A DNA stretch of 9,824 bases, taken from positions 1 to 9,824 of the forward strand of contig SYHM01000152.1 of assembly GCA_005799205.1 (NCBI GenBank). The letters run 5' to 3'. Position 1 is the stretch's first letter. The number at the start of each line of letters is the position of its first letter. A model generated the notes under the pieces. That model had not been told where the DNA came from. It made no database searches and saw only the letters and a program-made list of their open reading frames with translations. Positions 1 through 6,282 of the stretch are shown here, piece after piece. Source of the DNA: Planctomycetia bacterium. GTDB lineage: Bacteria; Planctomycetota; Phycisphaerae; Phycisphaerales; SM1A02. The translations under genes and the position numbers were made by a program.

Positions 1-645
1 CAGCATCCGCTTCGTGCAGGCGATCGCGTGCCGGCCCCCACGCATCAGTCGCGCCACAAGTTCTGCCGTTGCTGTTTCGAGTTGGTCTTGGGCGACGCAG
101 TGCGTCACAAGGCCGCGTTCGAGCGCCTCTTCGCCGCGCATTGTTCCTCCCGCGAGCAAGAGGGCGCGGGCGGGTCCTGCGCCGATCTTCTTGACGAGCC
201 ATGGCGCGACGACCGCAGGGCAGACTCCAAGGTCGACCTCTGGATATCCCAATCGAGCCTCGGGATGGGTGATCGCGAAGTCGCACACGACAACGAGCCC
301 GCATCCTCCTCCAATCGCCGCTCCCTGCACTCGTGCAATCGTGGGAACGGGCAGTTGGCGCAGCGCCAGAAGTGACATCGAGAGTTGTTGCAGCATGCCT
401 CCCATTCGGATGGCGTCATGCAGAACCGCTTTGAGGTCCATTCCTGCACAGAAAGACTTGCCGTCGCCGCTGATCACCACAGCACGTACATCGTCAGGAG
501 TGCTTGTGATGCGCGCTGAAACTTGCGCGATCGTGCTCCCGAGCGCGTGAATGAGCTCGAAACTCAGCGCGTTGCGTGCCTCGGGTCTGCGTAGTGAAAT
601 CGTTGCGCACCCGTGTTCGACCGACAAATGCACGAGATCGTCCAT
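1..645 (-). CDS. Enoyl-CoA hydratase/isomerase (crotonase) family protein, LiuC-like; 3' end missing
   Basis: Crotonase-superfamily enzyme, expected to hydrate or isomerise an enoyl-CoA thioester in the cytoplasm. The ATG at 645 reads through 215 codons to the window edge, so the C-terminal part (usually about 40-50 residues) is missing. Visible blocks are an N-terminal RRPEARNALS, the first oxyanion-hole strand GKSFCAGMDL (62-71), and the second oxyanion loop VQGAAIGGGCGL (107-118) followed by CDFAI. At the two positions of the catalytic glutamates of rat mitochondrial hydratase (E144 and E164) this protein has G116 and E136 (GYPEVDLG). One glutamate and a following PAVVAPWLVKKIG segment resemble methylglutaconyl-CoA hydratase (LiuC, leucine degradation), but the substrate cannot be fixed from sequence. 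The start lies 51 bp after the stop of the upstream paralogue, in the same frame and without a clear Shine-Dalgarno, suggesting co-transcription. The family is certain; the LiuC-like role is tentative. Confidence 0.9.
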   Translation of the reverse strand, partial: MDDLVHLSVEHGCATISLRRPEARNALSFELIHALGSTIAQVSARITSTPDDVRAVVISGDGKSFCAGMDLKAVLHDAIRMGGMLQQLSMSLLALRQLPVPTIARVQGAAIGGGCGLVVVCDFAITHPEARLGYPEVDLGVCPAVVAPWLVKKIGAGPARALLLAGGTMRGEEALERGLVTHCVAQDQLETATAELVARLMRGGRHAIACTKRML

Positions 646-675
646 GAGTGCAAGGCTACGCCACAGCGGCGGTGC

Positions 676-699
676 TGAGTGCCAAACCCGGCAGACTCA
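676..699 (-). other. Hairpin at the stop codon between the two crotonase genes
   Basis: On the plus strand TGAGTGCC (676-683) and GGCA (690-693) plus CTCA (696-699) can pair as an 8-bp stem with a 2-nt bulge (GA) and a 6-nt loop. On the transcribed minus strand the structure begins at the TGA stop of the upstream crotonase. No U-tract follows it, so it is not a normal intrinsic terminator. It could be an mRNA-stability or partial-attenuation element, or chance. Confidence 0.3.
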
Positions 700-1494
700 C
701 GCTGGGTTCCGGCGTGAACGCCAGAAGTCCGAGAGCAATTGTCGTGAGTCGGCGAGCTCGCAGAGTGCAGCCGTCGCCTCTGTCGCCGCGTCCGCACGCG
801 AGCCGAGTTGCCCTGTCGGCAGTGTGCCATCAAGTTCGTTGAGCCACAACTTGGTTGCGCGAAGTGCAACTGGCGACTTCGCACACGCGGCTTGTACGAG
901 CGTGCTCACGAGCGCATCAAGCGCCAAGTGATCTGGCGCGAGATGCGCGACGAGTCCAATCGCCTTGGCACGCGCGGCGTCGATGATCTCGCCCGAGAGT
1001 GCGAGGGTGCGAGCGCGACCGCACCAGATCGTCGCAAGCAGCATCGGAAGGCTGACCGCCGGAGAGACTCCGATGCGGTGGACGGGATATCCAAAGGTCG
1101 CCTGCGTGCTCGCGCACACGATGTCGCATGCGGCAACGAGCGCGCATCCTCCAGCGAGGGCGGGTCCTTGCACTTCGGCGACCACGATCGCGGGAAGCAC
1201 GCGAATCGCGCTGGCGAGCGCCCCAAGCCGGCGCACGAATTCGCCGAGGGTGTGCTCCGATCGAACGCACTCTTCGAGATCGAATCCTGAGCAGAACGCT
1301 GGCCCAGTTGCACGAAGTCGCACGATGACGATGGACCCACAAGTTGCAGCCTCGTGCGCACCGGCGAACGCGGACTCAAGCTGTTCAAAAAGCGCCGTCG
1401 ACAGCGCATTTCTTCGCGCGGGATCATCAAGCGTGATCGTGTACACGCCCGCATGGCAGGTCGTTCGGATTCGAGCGGGCGAGGGTGAGGGCAT
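697..1494 (-). CDS. Crotonase-family protein lacking both canonical catalytic glutamates
   Basis: A complete 265-residue member of the enoyl-CoA hydratase/isomerase superfamily, the usual length. The fold markers are present: LDDPARRNALS (22-32), the first oxyanion-hole segment GPAFCSGFDLEE (64-75), the second VQGPALAGGCAL (108-119), and CDIVCAST with FGYP (134-137). The E144 and E164 positions of rat hydratase are A118 and V138, so neither general acid/base glutamate is present. Hydratase activity of the normal kind is therefore unlikely; other crotonase chemistry, thioester binding or a regulatory role remain possible. The open frame continues upstream to an ATG at 1623, but the ATG at 1494 is preferred. 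It leaves the usual short lead before the first strand, and the upstream part would overlap the divergent phosphatase gene. The downstream neighbour is a paralogue sharing the GYP and PAV motifs, 51 bp away, so they probably form one transcript. Confidence 0.9.
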   Translation of the reverse strand: MPSPSPARIRTTCHAGVYTITLDDPARRNALSTALFEQLESAFAGAHEAATCGSIVIVRLRATGPAFCSGFDLEECVRSEHTLGEFVRRLGALASAIRVLPAIVVAEVQGPALAGGCALVAACDIVCASTQATFGYPVHRIGVSPAVSLPMLLATIWCGRARTLALSGEIIDAARAKAIGLVAHLAPDHLALDALVSTLVQAACAKSPVALRATKLWLNELDGTLPTGQLGSRADAATEATAALCELADSRQLLSDFWRSRRNPA

Positions 1495-1551
1495 GGATGA
1501 ATTGTCGCCTAACGCGCCTTCGTACGCCAAGGTATTGTCACAAGCAATCCC
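1495..1551. promoter_or_regulatory. Divergent intergenic region between crotonase pair and phosphatase operon
   Basis: This 57-bp gap must hold the promoters for both directions unless they lie inside the genes. On the plus strand TATTGT (1533-1538) is a fair -10 candidate, 13 bp before the ATG at 1552. On the minus strand GACAAT (1507-1502) is a weak -10 candidate, 7 nt before the ATG at 1494. No good -35 boxes and no Shine-Dalgarno are visible on either side, so leaders would be very short. Assignment of individual boxes is speculative. Confidence 0.3.
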
Positions 1552-2145
1552 ATGCCCGCGCGCTCGCAACAAGTCTGGCTCGTTCGCCACGCAGAGACTG
1601 CGTGGAGTCGTGATGGCCGGCATACCGGGCGTTCAGACATTCCGCTCACCCCGCGTGGCGAGTCGATGGCAGATGGCTTGGCTGAGCGCATCGGACGCGA
1701 GTCATTTGCGCTGGTGCTTTCGAGCCCGCTCGCACGAGCGACAGAGACAGCGCGACGAGCAGGCGTGGGAGAGCAGATGCAGACTGATGCGAATCTGCTC
1801 GAGTGGGACTATGGATCGTATGAAGGGCTGACGAGCGCGCAAATCTGCGAGGCGAACCCTCAGTGGGACCTCTGGAGTGACGGGTGTCCGCAGGGTGAGC
1901 GCCTCGCCGATGTCGCAGCGCGCGCGCACGCGGTGATCGTGCGTTGTCTTGCAGCACAAGGAAACGTGCTGCTCTTTTCGCACGGCCACATGAGCCGCAT
2001 GCTTGCAGCACTGTGGCTGCAACTTCCCGCGTCGCGAGGTCGAAGCTTTGCAAGCAAAGCAGGCTCGGTGAACATTCTCGGATCAGAGCATGGCAACCGC
2101 GTGCTCTGGCAGTGGGACAGTGTCGAAAGCATGGAAGGCCACTGA
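1552..2145 (+). CDS. Histidine phosphatase family protein, resembling sedoheptulose-1,7-bisphosphatase (SHB17 type)
   Basis: A 197-residue cytoplasmic phosphatase of the phosphoglycerate-mutase-like (branch 1) histidine phosphatase superfamily. The phosphohistidine motif LVRHAET (10-16) gives nucleophile H13 with R12; R62 (SSPLARA), E84 (LLEWDYGSYEG) and the second histidine H144 (FSHGH) complete the pocket. HTGRSDIPLTPRGE, EWDYGSYEG, WDLWSDGCPQGE and SHGHMSR strongly recall yeast SHB17, which removes the 1-phosphate from sedoheptulose-1,7-bisphosphate; I recognise this from memory of that family rather than by alignment. Bacterial relatives are usually labelled only histidine phosphatase, GpmB-like or alpha-ribazole phosphatase, so the substrate stays open. 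It is the first gene of a four-gene operon and its TGA overlaps the mgtE ATG by one base. The start is preceded by no Shine-Dalgarno. Confidence 0.9.
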   Translation: MPARSQQVWLVRHAETAWSRDGRHTGRSDIPLTPRGESMADGLAERIGRESFALVLSSPLARATETARRAGVGEQMQTDANLLEWDYGSYEGLTSAQICEANPQWDLWSDGCPQGERLADVAARAHAVIVRCLAAQGNVLLFSHGHMSRMLAALWLQLPASRGRSFASKAGSVNILGSEHGNRVLWQWDSVESMEGH

Positions 2146-2147
2146 TG
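2133..2147 (+). promoter_or_regulatory. Ribosome binding site and TGATG coupling junction of mgtE
   Basis: GGAAGG (2133-2138) lies 6 nt before the mgtE ATG (2145-2147), which overlaps the phosphatase stop TGA (2143-2145). It is the only convincing Shine-Dalgarno-like site in the window, and it fixes the mgtE start. Translation is probably coupled to the upstream gene by termination-reinitiation. Confidence 0.55.
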
Positions 2148-3590
2148 AGCGAGCAACCACTCAGAGCGCACGAGCACAGCGATGCACGCGAGCAGCCTCA
2201 GCGCACACTCGTCAGCGATCCCCTTGTCGATACTCCCGAAGATGTGCGCGTTGAAACGCTCATCGAAGGGGATGCTCCGATCGCGGTGATCGCCGATGCT
2301 GTCGAGCAGCAGGAAGCGCCTGACGCTGCAGAGACACTCGAGACCCTTCCGCAAGACGAGGCATCGGATGTGCTGGGTGAGATGGAAATCGATGCAGCAG
2401 CAGATGCGCTCAGCCATATGGCGACGCCGCTCGCTGTCAGTGTGATCGAGGACCTCATTGAAGAAGATCCTGCGTACGCGGGTCGGGTGCTTGGCGAGAT
2501 GGCGCCAGATGATGCAACCGACTTGTTGCAGGCCCTGCCAAAGCAAGATCGCGACCGGCTCTTGGCGTCAATGGCGACTGGCGCGGCGTTTCGGGTACGT
2601 GAGCTGCTTGTGTATCCGCGTGAGAGCGCGGGTGGAATCATGACGACCCAGTACCTCTCGGTGCGTGAACACGAGACGGTGGTTGAAGCGATCGAACACA
2701 TTCGTCGAGGCGAACCGGTTGAGAGCGCACAACAGGCGTTTGTGACCGATCGCAAGGGACGGCTCAAGGGTGTCATCGGCCTGCGCAAGCTGCTGGTCTC
2801 GCGCGCCACTGACTGCATCGGCGAGATCTGTGAACGACGGGTGGACGCGGTCCAGCCAGAGATCGATCGCGAGTTGCTCGCTCGCGAGTTTGAACGGTAC
2901 GACTACCTCGAACTCCCTGTTGTTGACAGGGATCAACGACTGCTTGGCATTGTGACGGTGGACGACGTGATCGACATCATCCGCGCCGAAGGCACCGAAG
3001 ACGCACAGCGGATGGTGGGCGCCGGCAAGGAGGAAGGCGTTTACTCGAGCGTTGCGCAAAAGATGCGCGGGCGATTTCCGTGGCTCATCGTGAATCTGTT
3101 CACTAGCGCCGTTGCCGCATTGGTCGTGCTGCAGTTCGAGGGAATCATCACAGAGCTCACAGTGCTCGCGGCCCTGATGCCGCTGATCGCGAATCAGTCG
3201 GGGAACGCAGGGCAACAGTCGCTCGCGGTCACTCTGCGCGGGATCGTGCTCGATCACATTCGCCCGCAACGGTCGCTGAGCCACATTCGCCGCGAGTTGG
3301 CTGTGGGTGGGCTCAACGGTTTGCTCTGTGGAATCGTCGTCGGTGGAGTAGTCGCTCTCATCAACCTCGCGAGCGGGGGAGCCTGGCAGATTGGACTCGT
3401 AGTCGCTGCGAGCATGACGATCACTCTGATGATCGGATGTGGAACTGGCAGCGCGATGCCGCTCATTGTGCGCCGATTCGGATTCGACCCTGCGACTGCC
3501 TCGACGATCTTTCTGACGATGGTGACTGACGGCATGAGCTTCTTCATCTTTTTAGGGCTCGCGACGCTCTTCTCCTCATGGATCCGGTGA
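2145..3590 (+). CDS. mgtE: Magnesium transporter MgtE
   Basis: Homodimeric Mg2+-gated Mg2+ channel of the inner membrane, 481 residues. In order: an acidic N-terminal tail (1-35), the superhelical MgtE N domain (about 36-160, with MAPDDATDLL at 119-128), a CBS pair (about 165-285), the plug helix, and a membrane domain from about 310 to the end with five hydrophobic segments. Diagnostic pore sequence NQSGNAGQQSLAV (350-362) and the last-helix aspartate D462 in TMVTDGMSFF match the conserved MgtE pore aspartate (D432 of Thermus MgtE). The Mg2+-sensing acidic cluster in the second CBS and plug (VDDVIDIIRAEGTED, 272-286) is retained, so Mg2+-dependent closing is expected. The ATG at 2145 overlaps the upstream stop as TGATG and has GGAAGG (2133-2138) suitably placed. 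The frame stays open upstream to 1944 but that part lies inside the phosphatase gene. CorA or cobalt transport is not indicated. Confidence 0.97.
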   Translation: MSEQPLRAHEHSDAREQPQRTLVSDPLVDTPEDVRVETLIEGDAPIAVIADAVEQQEAPDAAETLETLPQDEASDVLGEMEIDAAADALSHMATPLAVSVIEDLIEEDPAYAGRVLGEMAPDDATDLLQALPKQDRDRLLASMATGAAFRVRELLVYPRESAGGIMTTQYLSVREHETVVEAIEHIRRGEPVESAQQAFVTDRKGRLKGVIGLRKLLVSRATDCIGEICERRVDAVQPEIDRELLAREFERYDYLELPVVDRDQRLLGIVTVDDVIDIIRAEGTEDAQRMVGAGKEEGVYSSVAQKMRGRFPWLIVNLFTSAVAALVVLQFEGIITELTVLAALMPLIANQSGNAGQQSLAVTLRGIVLDHIRPQRSLSHIRRELAVGGLNGLLCGIVVGGVVALINLASGGAWQIGLVVAASMTITLMIGCGTGSAMPLIVRRFGFDPATASTIFLTMVTDGMSFFIFLGLATLFSSWIR

Positions 3591-5623
3591 TCGACGAGAG
3601 TCGACCTCGCTGGACGCTGCGACGCAGAGTTGTCGCAATGATCGGCGCACCACTGCTGCTCACCTTTTGTGCGGTGATCGCAGCGCAGTTTGGAACCCAG
3701 CGCGAACTGCTGATCGACGGGTTACGCCGCGAGACCCTTTCGGAGGTTCTTGCGGCAAGTCTGCGTGCTGATGGCGAGTTTCTCTGCGTGACGCAGGCTG
3801 TTGACTCGCGCGTTGCAGTGCTCGGTTGGATGAGCGATCAGCTGGTTCCACTCGATGCGCCCGAGTCGCGCGCGCGAATCATGCGTCTGTTGCGAGATGA
3901 CCTCGACACCGATTCGTTCATCTTCGGTGCAGCGCTCGCATTCGCGCCTGGGACGCCAGCGACCGCGCCGGCTGGATACGCCCCGTATGTCTGCCGGACG
4001 CTGCGACCACGAGATGCCACAGGGGTGGATTCCGTGAGTGCTGCCTCTGCGCCACTGCGAGAATTCGACCTCGCAGCAAAGTACGACTACGCCATCGAGC
4101 CATGGTTTCGCGATGCGGCGAGTCACCCTGCAGGCTTCTGGACCGAACCGTACTTCGATGATGGCGGTGGCGACGCGCTGATGGTGACGTACTCGATGAG
4201 TGTTCCTTCGCGAATGGGATTACCTTCGGCAGTGGCAACAGCCGACGTGTCGCTGCGCGACATTCGCACATGGATTCGAGGACTCAAACAGAAGGGGTCC
4301 GACGCATTCGCAATCGTGTCGACGGGCAATCGGTTCATCTCGTTTCCGAAATCAGCTGCGTTCATGCAGGGAGTCGGCGATGTGGCCGTTGGATCGTTTG
4401 AGCACTCAGTCCTGACCGCTGCCGAAGCCTTTCGTCTCGGTGGTCCAGCGTTCGTGCGCACCGGCAACAGCAGCGAGTTCGCGTTCGACGGAACTCGGAT
4501 GGTGTTTGTGACGATGCCAACAACAGGCTGGGTTTTTGTCGGGTTTTTCCCAGAGTCATCGGTTCTTCCAGCAGTGATTCACGCGCTCTTGCTGGGCCCT
4601 GGCATCGTGCTGCTGGGTGCTCTTGCGGCCTTGGTGATCGTGTGGTTTGGCGCCAATGCGATCGTGCAACCGCTGCGAGCGGTCACTGCCGCGCTTGCGC
4701 GACTGGCCACGGGAGACCTCTCGGCGCGGGCGCCAGCAACGGCGAGGAGTGATGAGATTGGCGTCCTGTCACGCTCGTTCAATCGCATGGGTGATGCGCT
4801 GCAGTCGGCAATTGCTGAGCGCGAGAACGCGACCCAAAAGCGGCTCGCTGTCGAGGCGCAGGTTGGTGCGGCGCGTGCGATCCAACGACTGCTGTTACCC
4901 GCGTGCAGCAGCGAGCAGCAAGATGAAAACCTGCGAACGACGACCGAGTTTCAGGGGCTCGCGCTCAGCGGGTACAGCGAGCCCGCAGGCGAGATCGCCG
5001 GCGACTTCTTTGACTGGTTTACACGCGGCGATGGCACTGTTGTGGTCATGATCGCCGATGTCTGCGGCAAGGGGATGGCCGCCGCGATGATGATGGCCGT
5101 CAGTCGAACGCTCGTGCGCACCGCCGCGATGGAAGCAAGCCAGCCGAGCGCCGCATTCGCAGCCATCAATCGCGACCTGCTTGCTCAGGCTCCCGCGACC
5201 AAGTTCACGACTGGAATCCTTCTTTATATAGATGGTGGTACGGGCGCGATTCAGTACGCAAACGCTGGGCATCCATTGCCGTTGCTGATTGCAGGCGATG
5301 GGGGGGTCCGCGAAGTCATGGATGCGACCGGCACGGTGCTCGGCATTCAGCCAGATGAAGTGTGGACGACTGGATCGCTGACGATGCAGCGCGGCGAGAG
5401 TCTTGTGCTCTTCACTGATGGCGTGACCGAGGCGATGGCGAAGGGCGGCGACCCGACGATGATGTTTGGGACGTCGCGCGCAATTGAAGCGGTGACCGCG
5501 GCGAGCCGCACGGCCGCGCGCACCCCGCACTGCGCGGCTGCCGTACTCGTGGCGGCGGTCGAAGCATTTCGCTGCGGAAACCGCAACGATGACCTGACAG
5601 TTGTTTCGATCGAGCGTGCATGA
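3578..5623 (+). CDS. Membrane sensor PP2C/SpoIIE-type serine phosphatase (dCache-HAMP-SpoIIE, RsbU-like)
   Basis: A 681-residue transmembrane signalling phosphatase. It has a short cytoplasmic tail, TM1 (about 17-37), and a periplasmic double-Cache sensor (about 40-325) with the recognisable PWFRDA...WTEPYFDDGGG (175-198). TM2 (about 333-357) leads to a HAMP domain (about 358-412, conserved P365 and DEIG 392-395), a helical linker ending in IQRLLLPA, and a SpoIIE PP2C domain (about 455-680). Metal-binding motifs are intact: GDFFD (D476, D479), IADVCGKG (D494), TDGVTEA (D614) and NDDLT (D671/D672). Such proteins usually dephosphorylate a STAS-domain anti-anti-sigma factor in response to an external ligand, in a partner-switching pathway. 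No STAS or anti-sigma kinase gene is in the window, so the target is unknown. The ATG at 3578 overlaps mgtE by 13 nt; a GTG at 3587 would give a 4-nt GTGA overlap and is an alternative start. Neither has a Shine-Dalgarno. Confidence 0.95.
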   Translation: MDPVIDESRPRWTLRRRVVAMIGAPLLLTFCAVIAAQFGTQRELLIDGLRRETLSEVLAASLRADGEFLCVTQAVDSRVAVLGWMSDQLVPLDAPESRARIMRLLRDDLDTDSFIFGAALAFAPGTPATAPAGYAPYVCRTLRPRDATGVDSVSAASAPLREFDLAAKYDYAIEPWFRDAASHPAGFWTEPYFDDGGGDALMVTYSMSVPSRMGLPSAVATADVSLRDIRTWIRGLKQKGSDAFAIVSTGNRFISFPKSAAFMQGVGDVAVGSFEHSVLTAAEAFRLGGPAFVRTGNSSEFAFDGTRMVFVTMPTTGWVFVGFFPESSVLPAVIHALLLGPGIVLLGALAALVIVWFGANAIVQPLRAVTAALARLATGDLSARAPATARSDEIGVLSRSFNRMGDALQSAIAERENATQKRLAVEAQVGAARAIQRLLLPACSSEQQDENLRTTTEFQGLALSGYSEPAGEIAGDFFDWFTRGDGTVVVMIADVCGKGMAAAMMMAVSRTLVRTAAMEASQPSAAFAAINRDLLAQAPATKFTTGILLYIDGGTGAIQYANAGHPLPLLIAGDGGVREVMDATGTVLGIQPDEVWTTGSLTMQRGESLVLFTDGVTEAMAKGGDPTMMFGTSRAIEAVTAASRTAARTPHCAAAVLVAAVEAFRCGNRNDDLTVVSIERA

Positions 5624-6270
5624 GTTCAAGCGCTCGATCATGCCGAGTGTGCGCCGCTGACACATGCACCCTCTTCAGAGAGATTGGGCGCCTGCGGTAC
5701 TGGCGATGCGGAGCATGCGCGGCGACACTGCTCGACGAGGCGCAACTCCCGACGCGGAGCGACGAGCGAGTTCGGTACGAGTCGCACAAGAACGATGTGA
5801 ACGATGCGAGGTACCGCACATTTCTCGCTCGACTCGCGACGCCGCTGCTTGAACGACTCGCACCGTTGCAGCACGGCCTTGACTTCGGCTGCGGCCCCGC
5901 ACCAGCACTCGCGCTGATGCTGCGAGAGGCAGGCCACGAGATGGATACGTGGGATCCATTCTTTCACTCCGACGCTCTCGCGCTCGACCGCACCTACGAC
6001 TTCATCACCTGCACCGAGACCGCGGAACACTTTCATCATCCGCGTGAAGAGTTCGATCGGCTTCACACGCTTCTTCGCCCCGGGGGAGTTCTTGCACTGA
6101 TGACGACATTTCAGACCGATGATGCCCGATTCGATCAGTGGGAGTACCGCCGCGATCCAACGCACGTGACGTTTTACACAGAGCGCACCATGCGAGTCAT
6201 TGCCGCCCAGCGGCAGTGGGCGTGCGAGATTCCTGCCCCAAATCTCGTCTTCATGCGTCGCACGGTGTGA
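5620..6270 (+). CDS. Class I SAM-dependent methyltransferase with N-terminal zinc ribbon
   Basis: A 216-residue cytoplasmic protein. Residues 8-33 carry two CxxC knuckles (C8/C11 and C30/C33), a likely structural zinc ribbon. A Rossmann-type methyltransferase domain follows, with motif I GLDFGCGPAP (86-95), the acidic residue of motif II near D112 (TWDPF), motif IV ITCTETAEHFHHP (129-141) and post-motif LLRPGGVL (151-158). A DPTHVTFYTERT block (179-190) is typical of the Methyltransf_23-type families. The substrate is not evident: related proteins act on small molecules, sugars or quinones, while zinc-ribbon methyltransferases can also act on RNA. The ATG overlaps the upstream stop as ATGA (4 nt), so translation is coupled, and it is the last gene of the operon. 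The gene ends 12 bp from the convergent gcvP stop. Confidence 0.9.
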   Translation: MSSSARSCRVCAADTCTLFREIGRLRYWRCGACAATLLDEAQLPTRSDERVRYESHKNDVNDARYRTFLARLATPLLERLAPLQHGLDFGCGPAPALALMLREAGHEMDTWDPFFHSDALALDRTYDFITCTETAEHFHHPREEFDRLHTLLRPGGVLALMTTFQTDDARFDQWEYRRDPTHVTFYTERTMRVIAAQRQWACEIPAPNLVFMRRTV

Positions 6271-6282
6271 CCGACGATCCGC
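6271..6282. other. Convergent 12-bp gap between methyltransferase and gcvP
   Basis: The two stop codons face each other with only 12 bp between. GTGA (6267-6270) could pair with TCAC (6283-6286) over a 12-nt loop, a four-base stem too weak for a terminator, and there is no T-tract on either strand. Transcripts from both sides probably overlap at their 3' ends. Confidence 0.6.

Noticed and set aside
1501..1540. Direct repeat ATTGTC at 1501-1506 and 1534-1539 in the divergent gap
   Set aside because: Only six bases; expected by chance and one copy overlaps the proposed -10.
965..1831. Long plus-strand open frame (288 codons) opposite the crotonase and running into the phosphatase
   Set aside because: Arg/Ser/Ala-rich with no family motif; it is antisense to a well supported crotonase and out of frame with the histidine phosphatase.
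1944..2144. Upstream extension of the mgtE frame by 67 codons
   Set aside because: Lies entirely within the histidine phosphatase gene, reads as basic low-complexity sequence, and the ATG at 2145 has an SD-like site and the expected MgtE length.
4530..4548. GGGTTTTT repeated twice (4530-4537, 4541-4548)
   Set aside because: Explained by coding for the end of the Cache domain (GWVFVGFF); no regulatory context.
4895..5665. Minus-strand open frame of 256 codons opposite the SpoIIE domain
   Set aside because: Shadow of a gene whose catalytic motifs are all intact on the plus strand; composition is Arg/His/Ala-rich without motifs.
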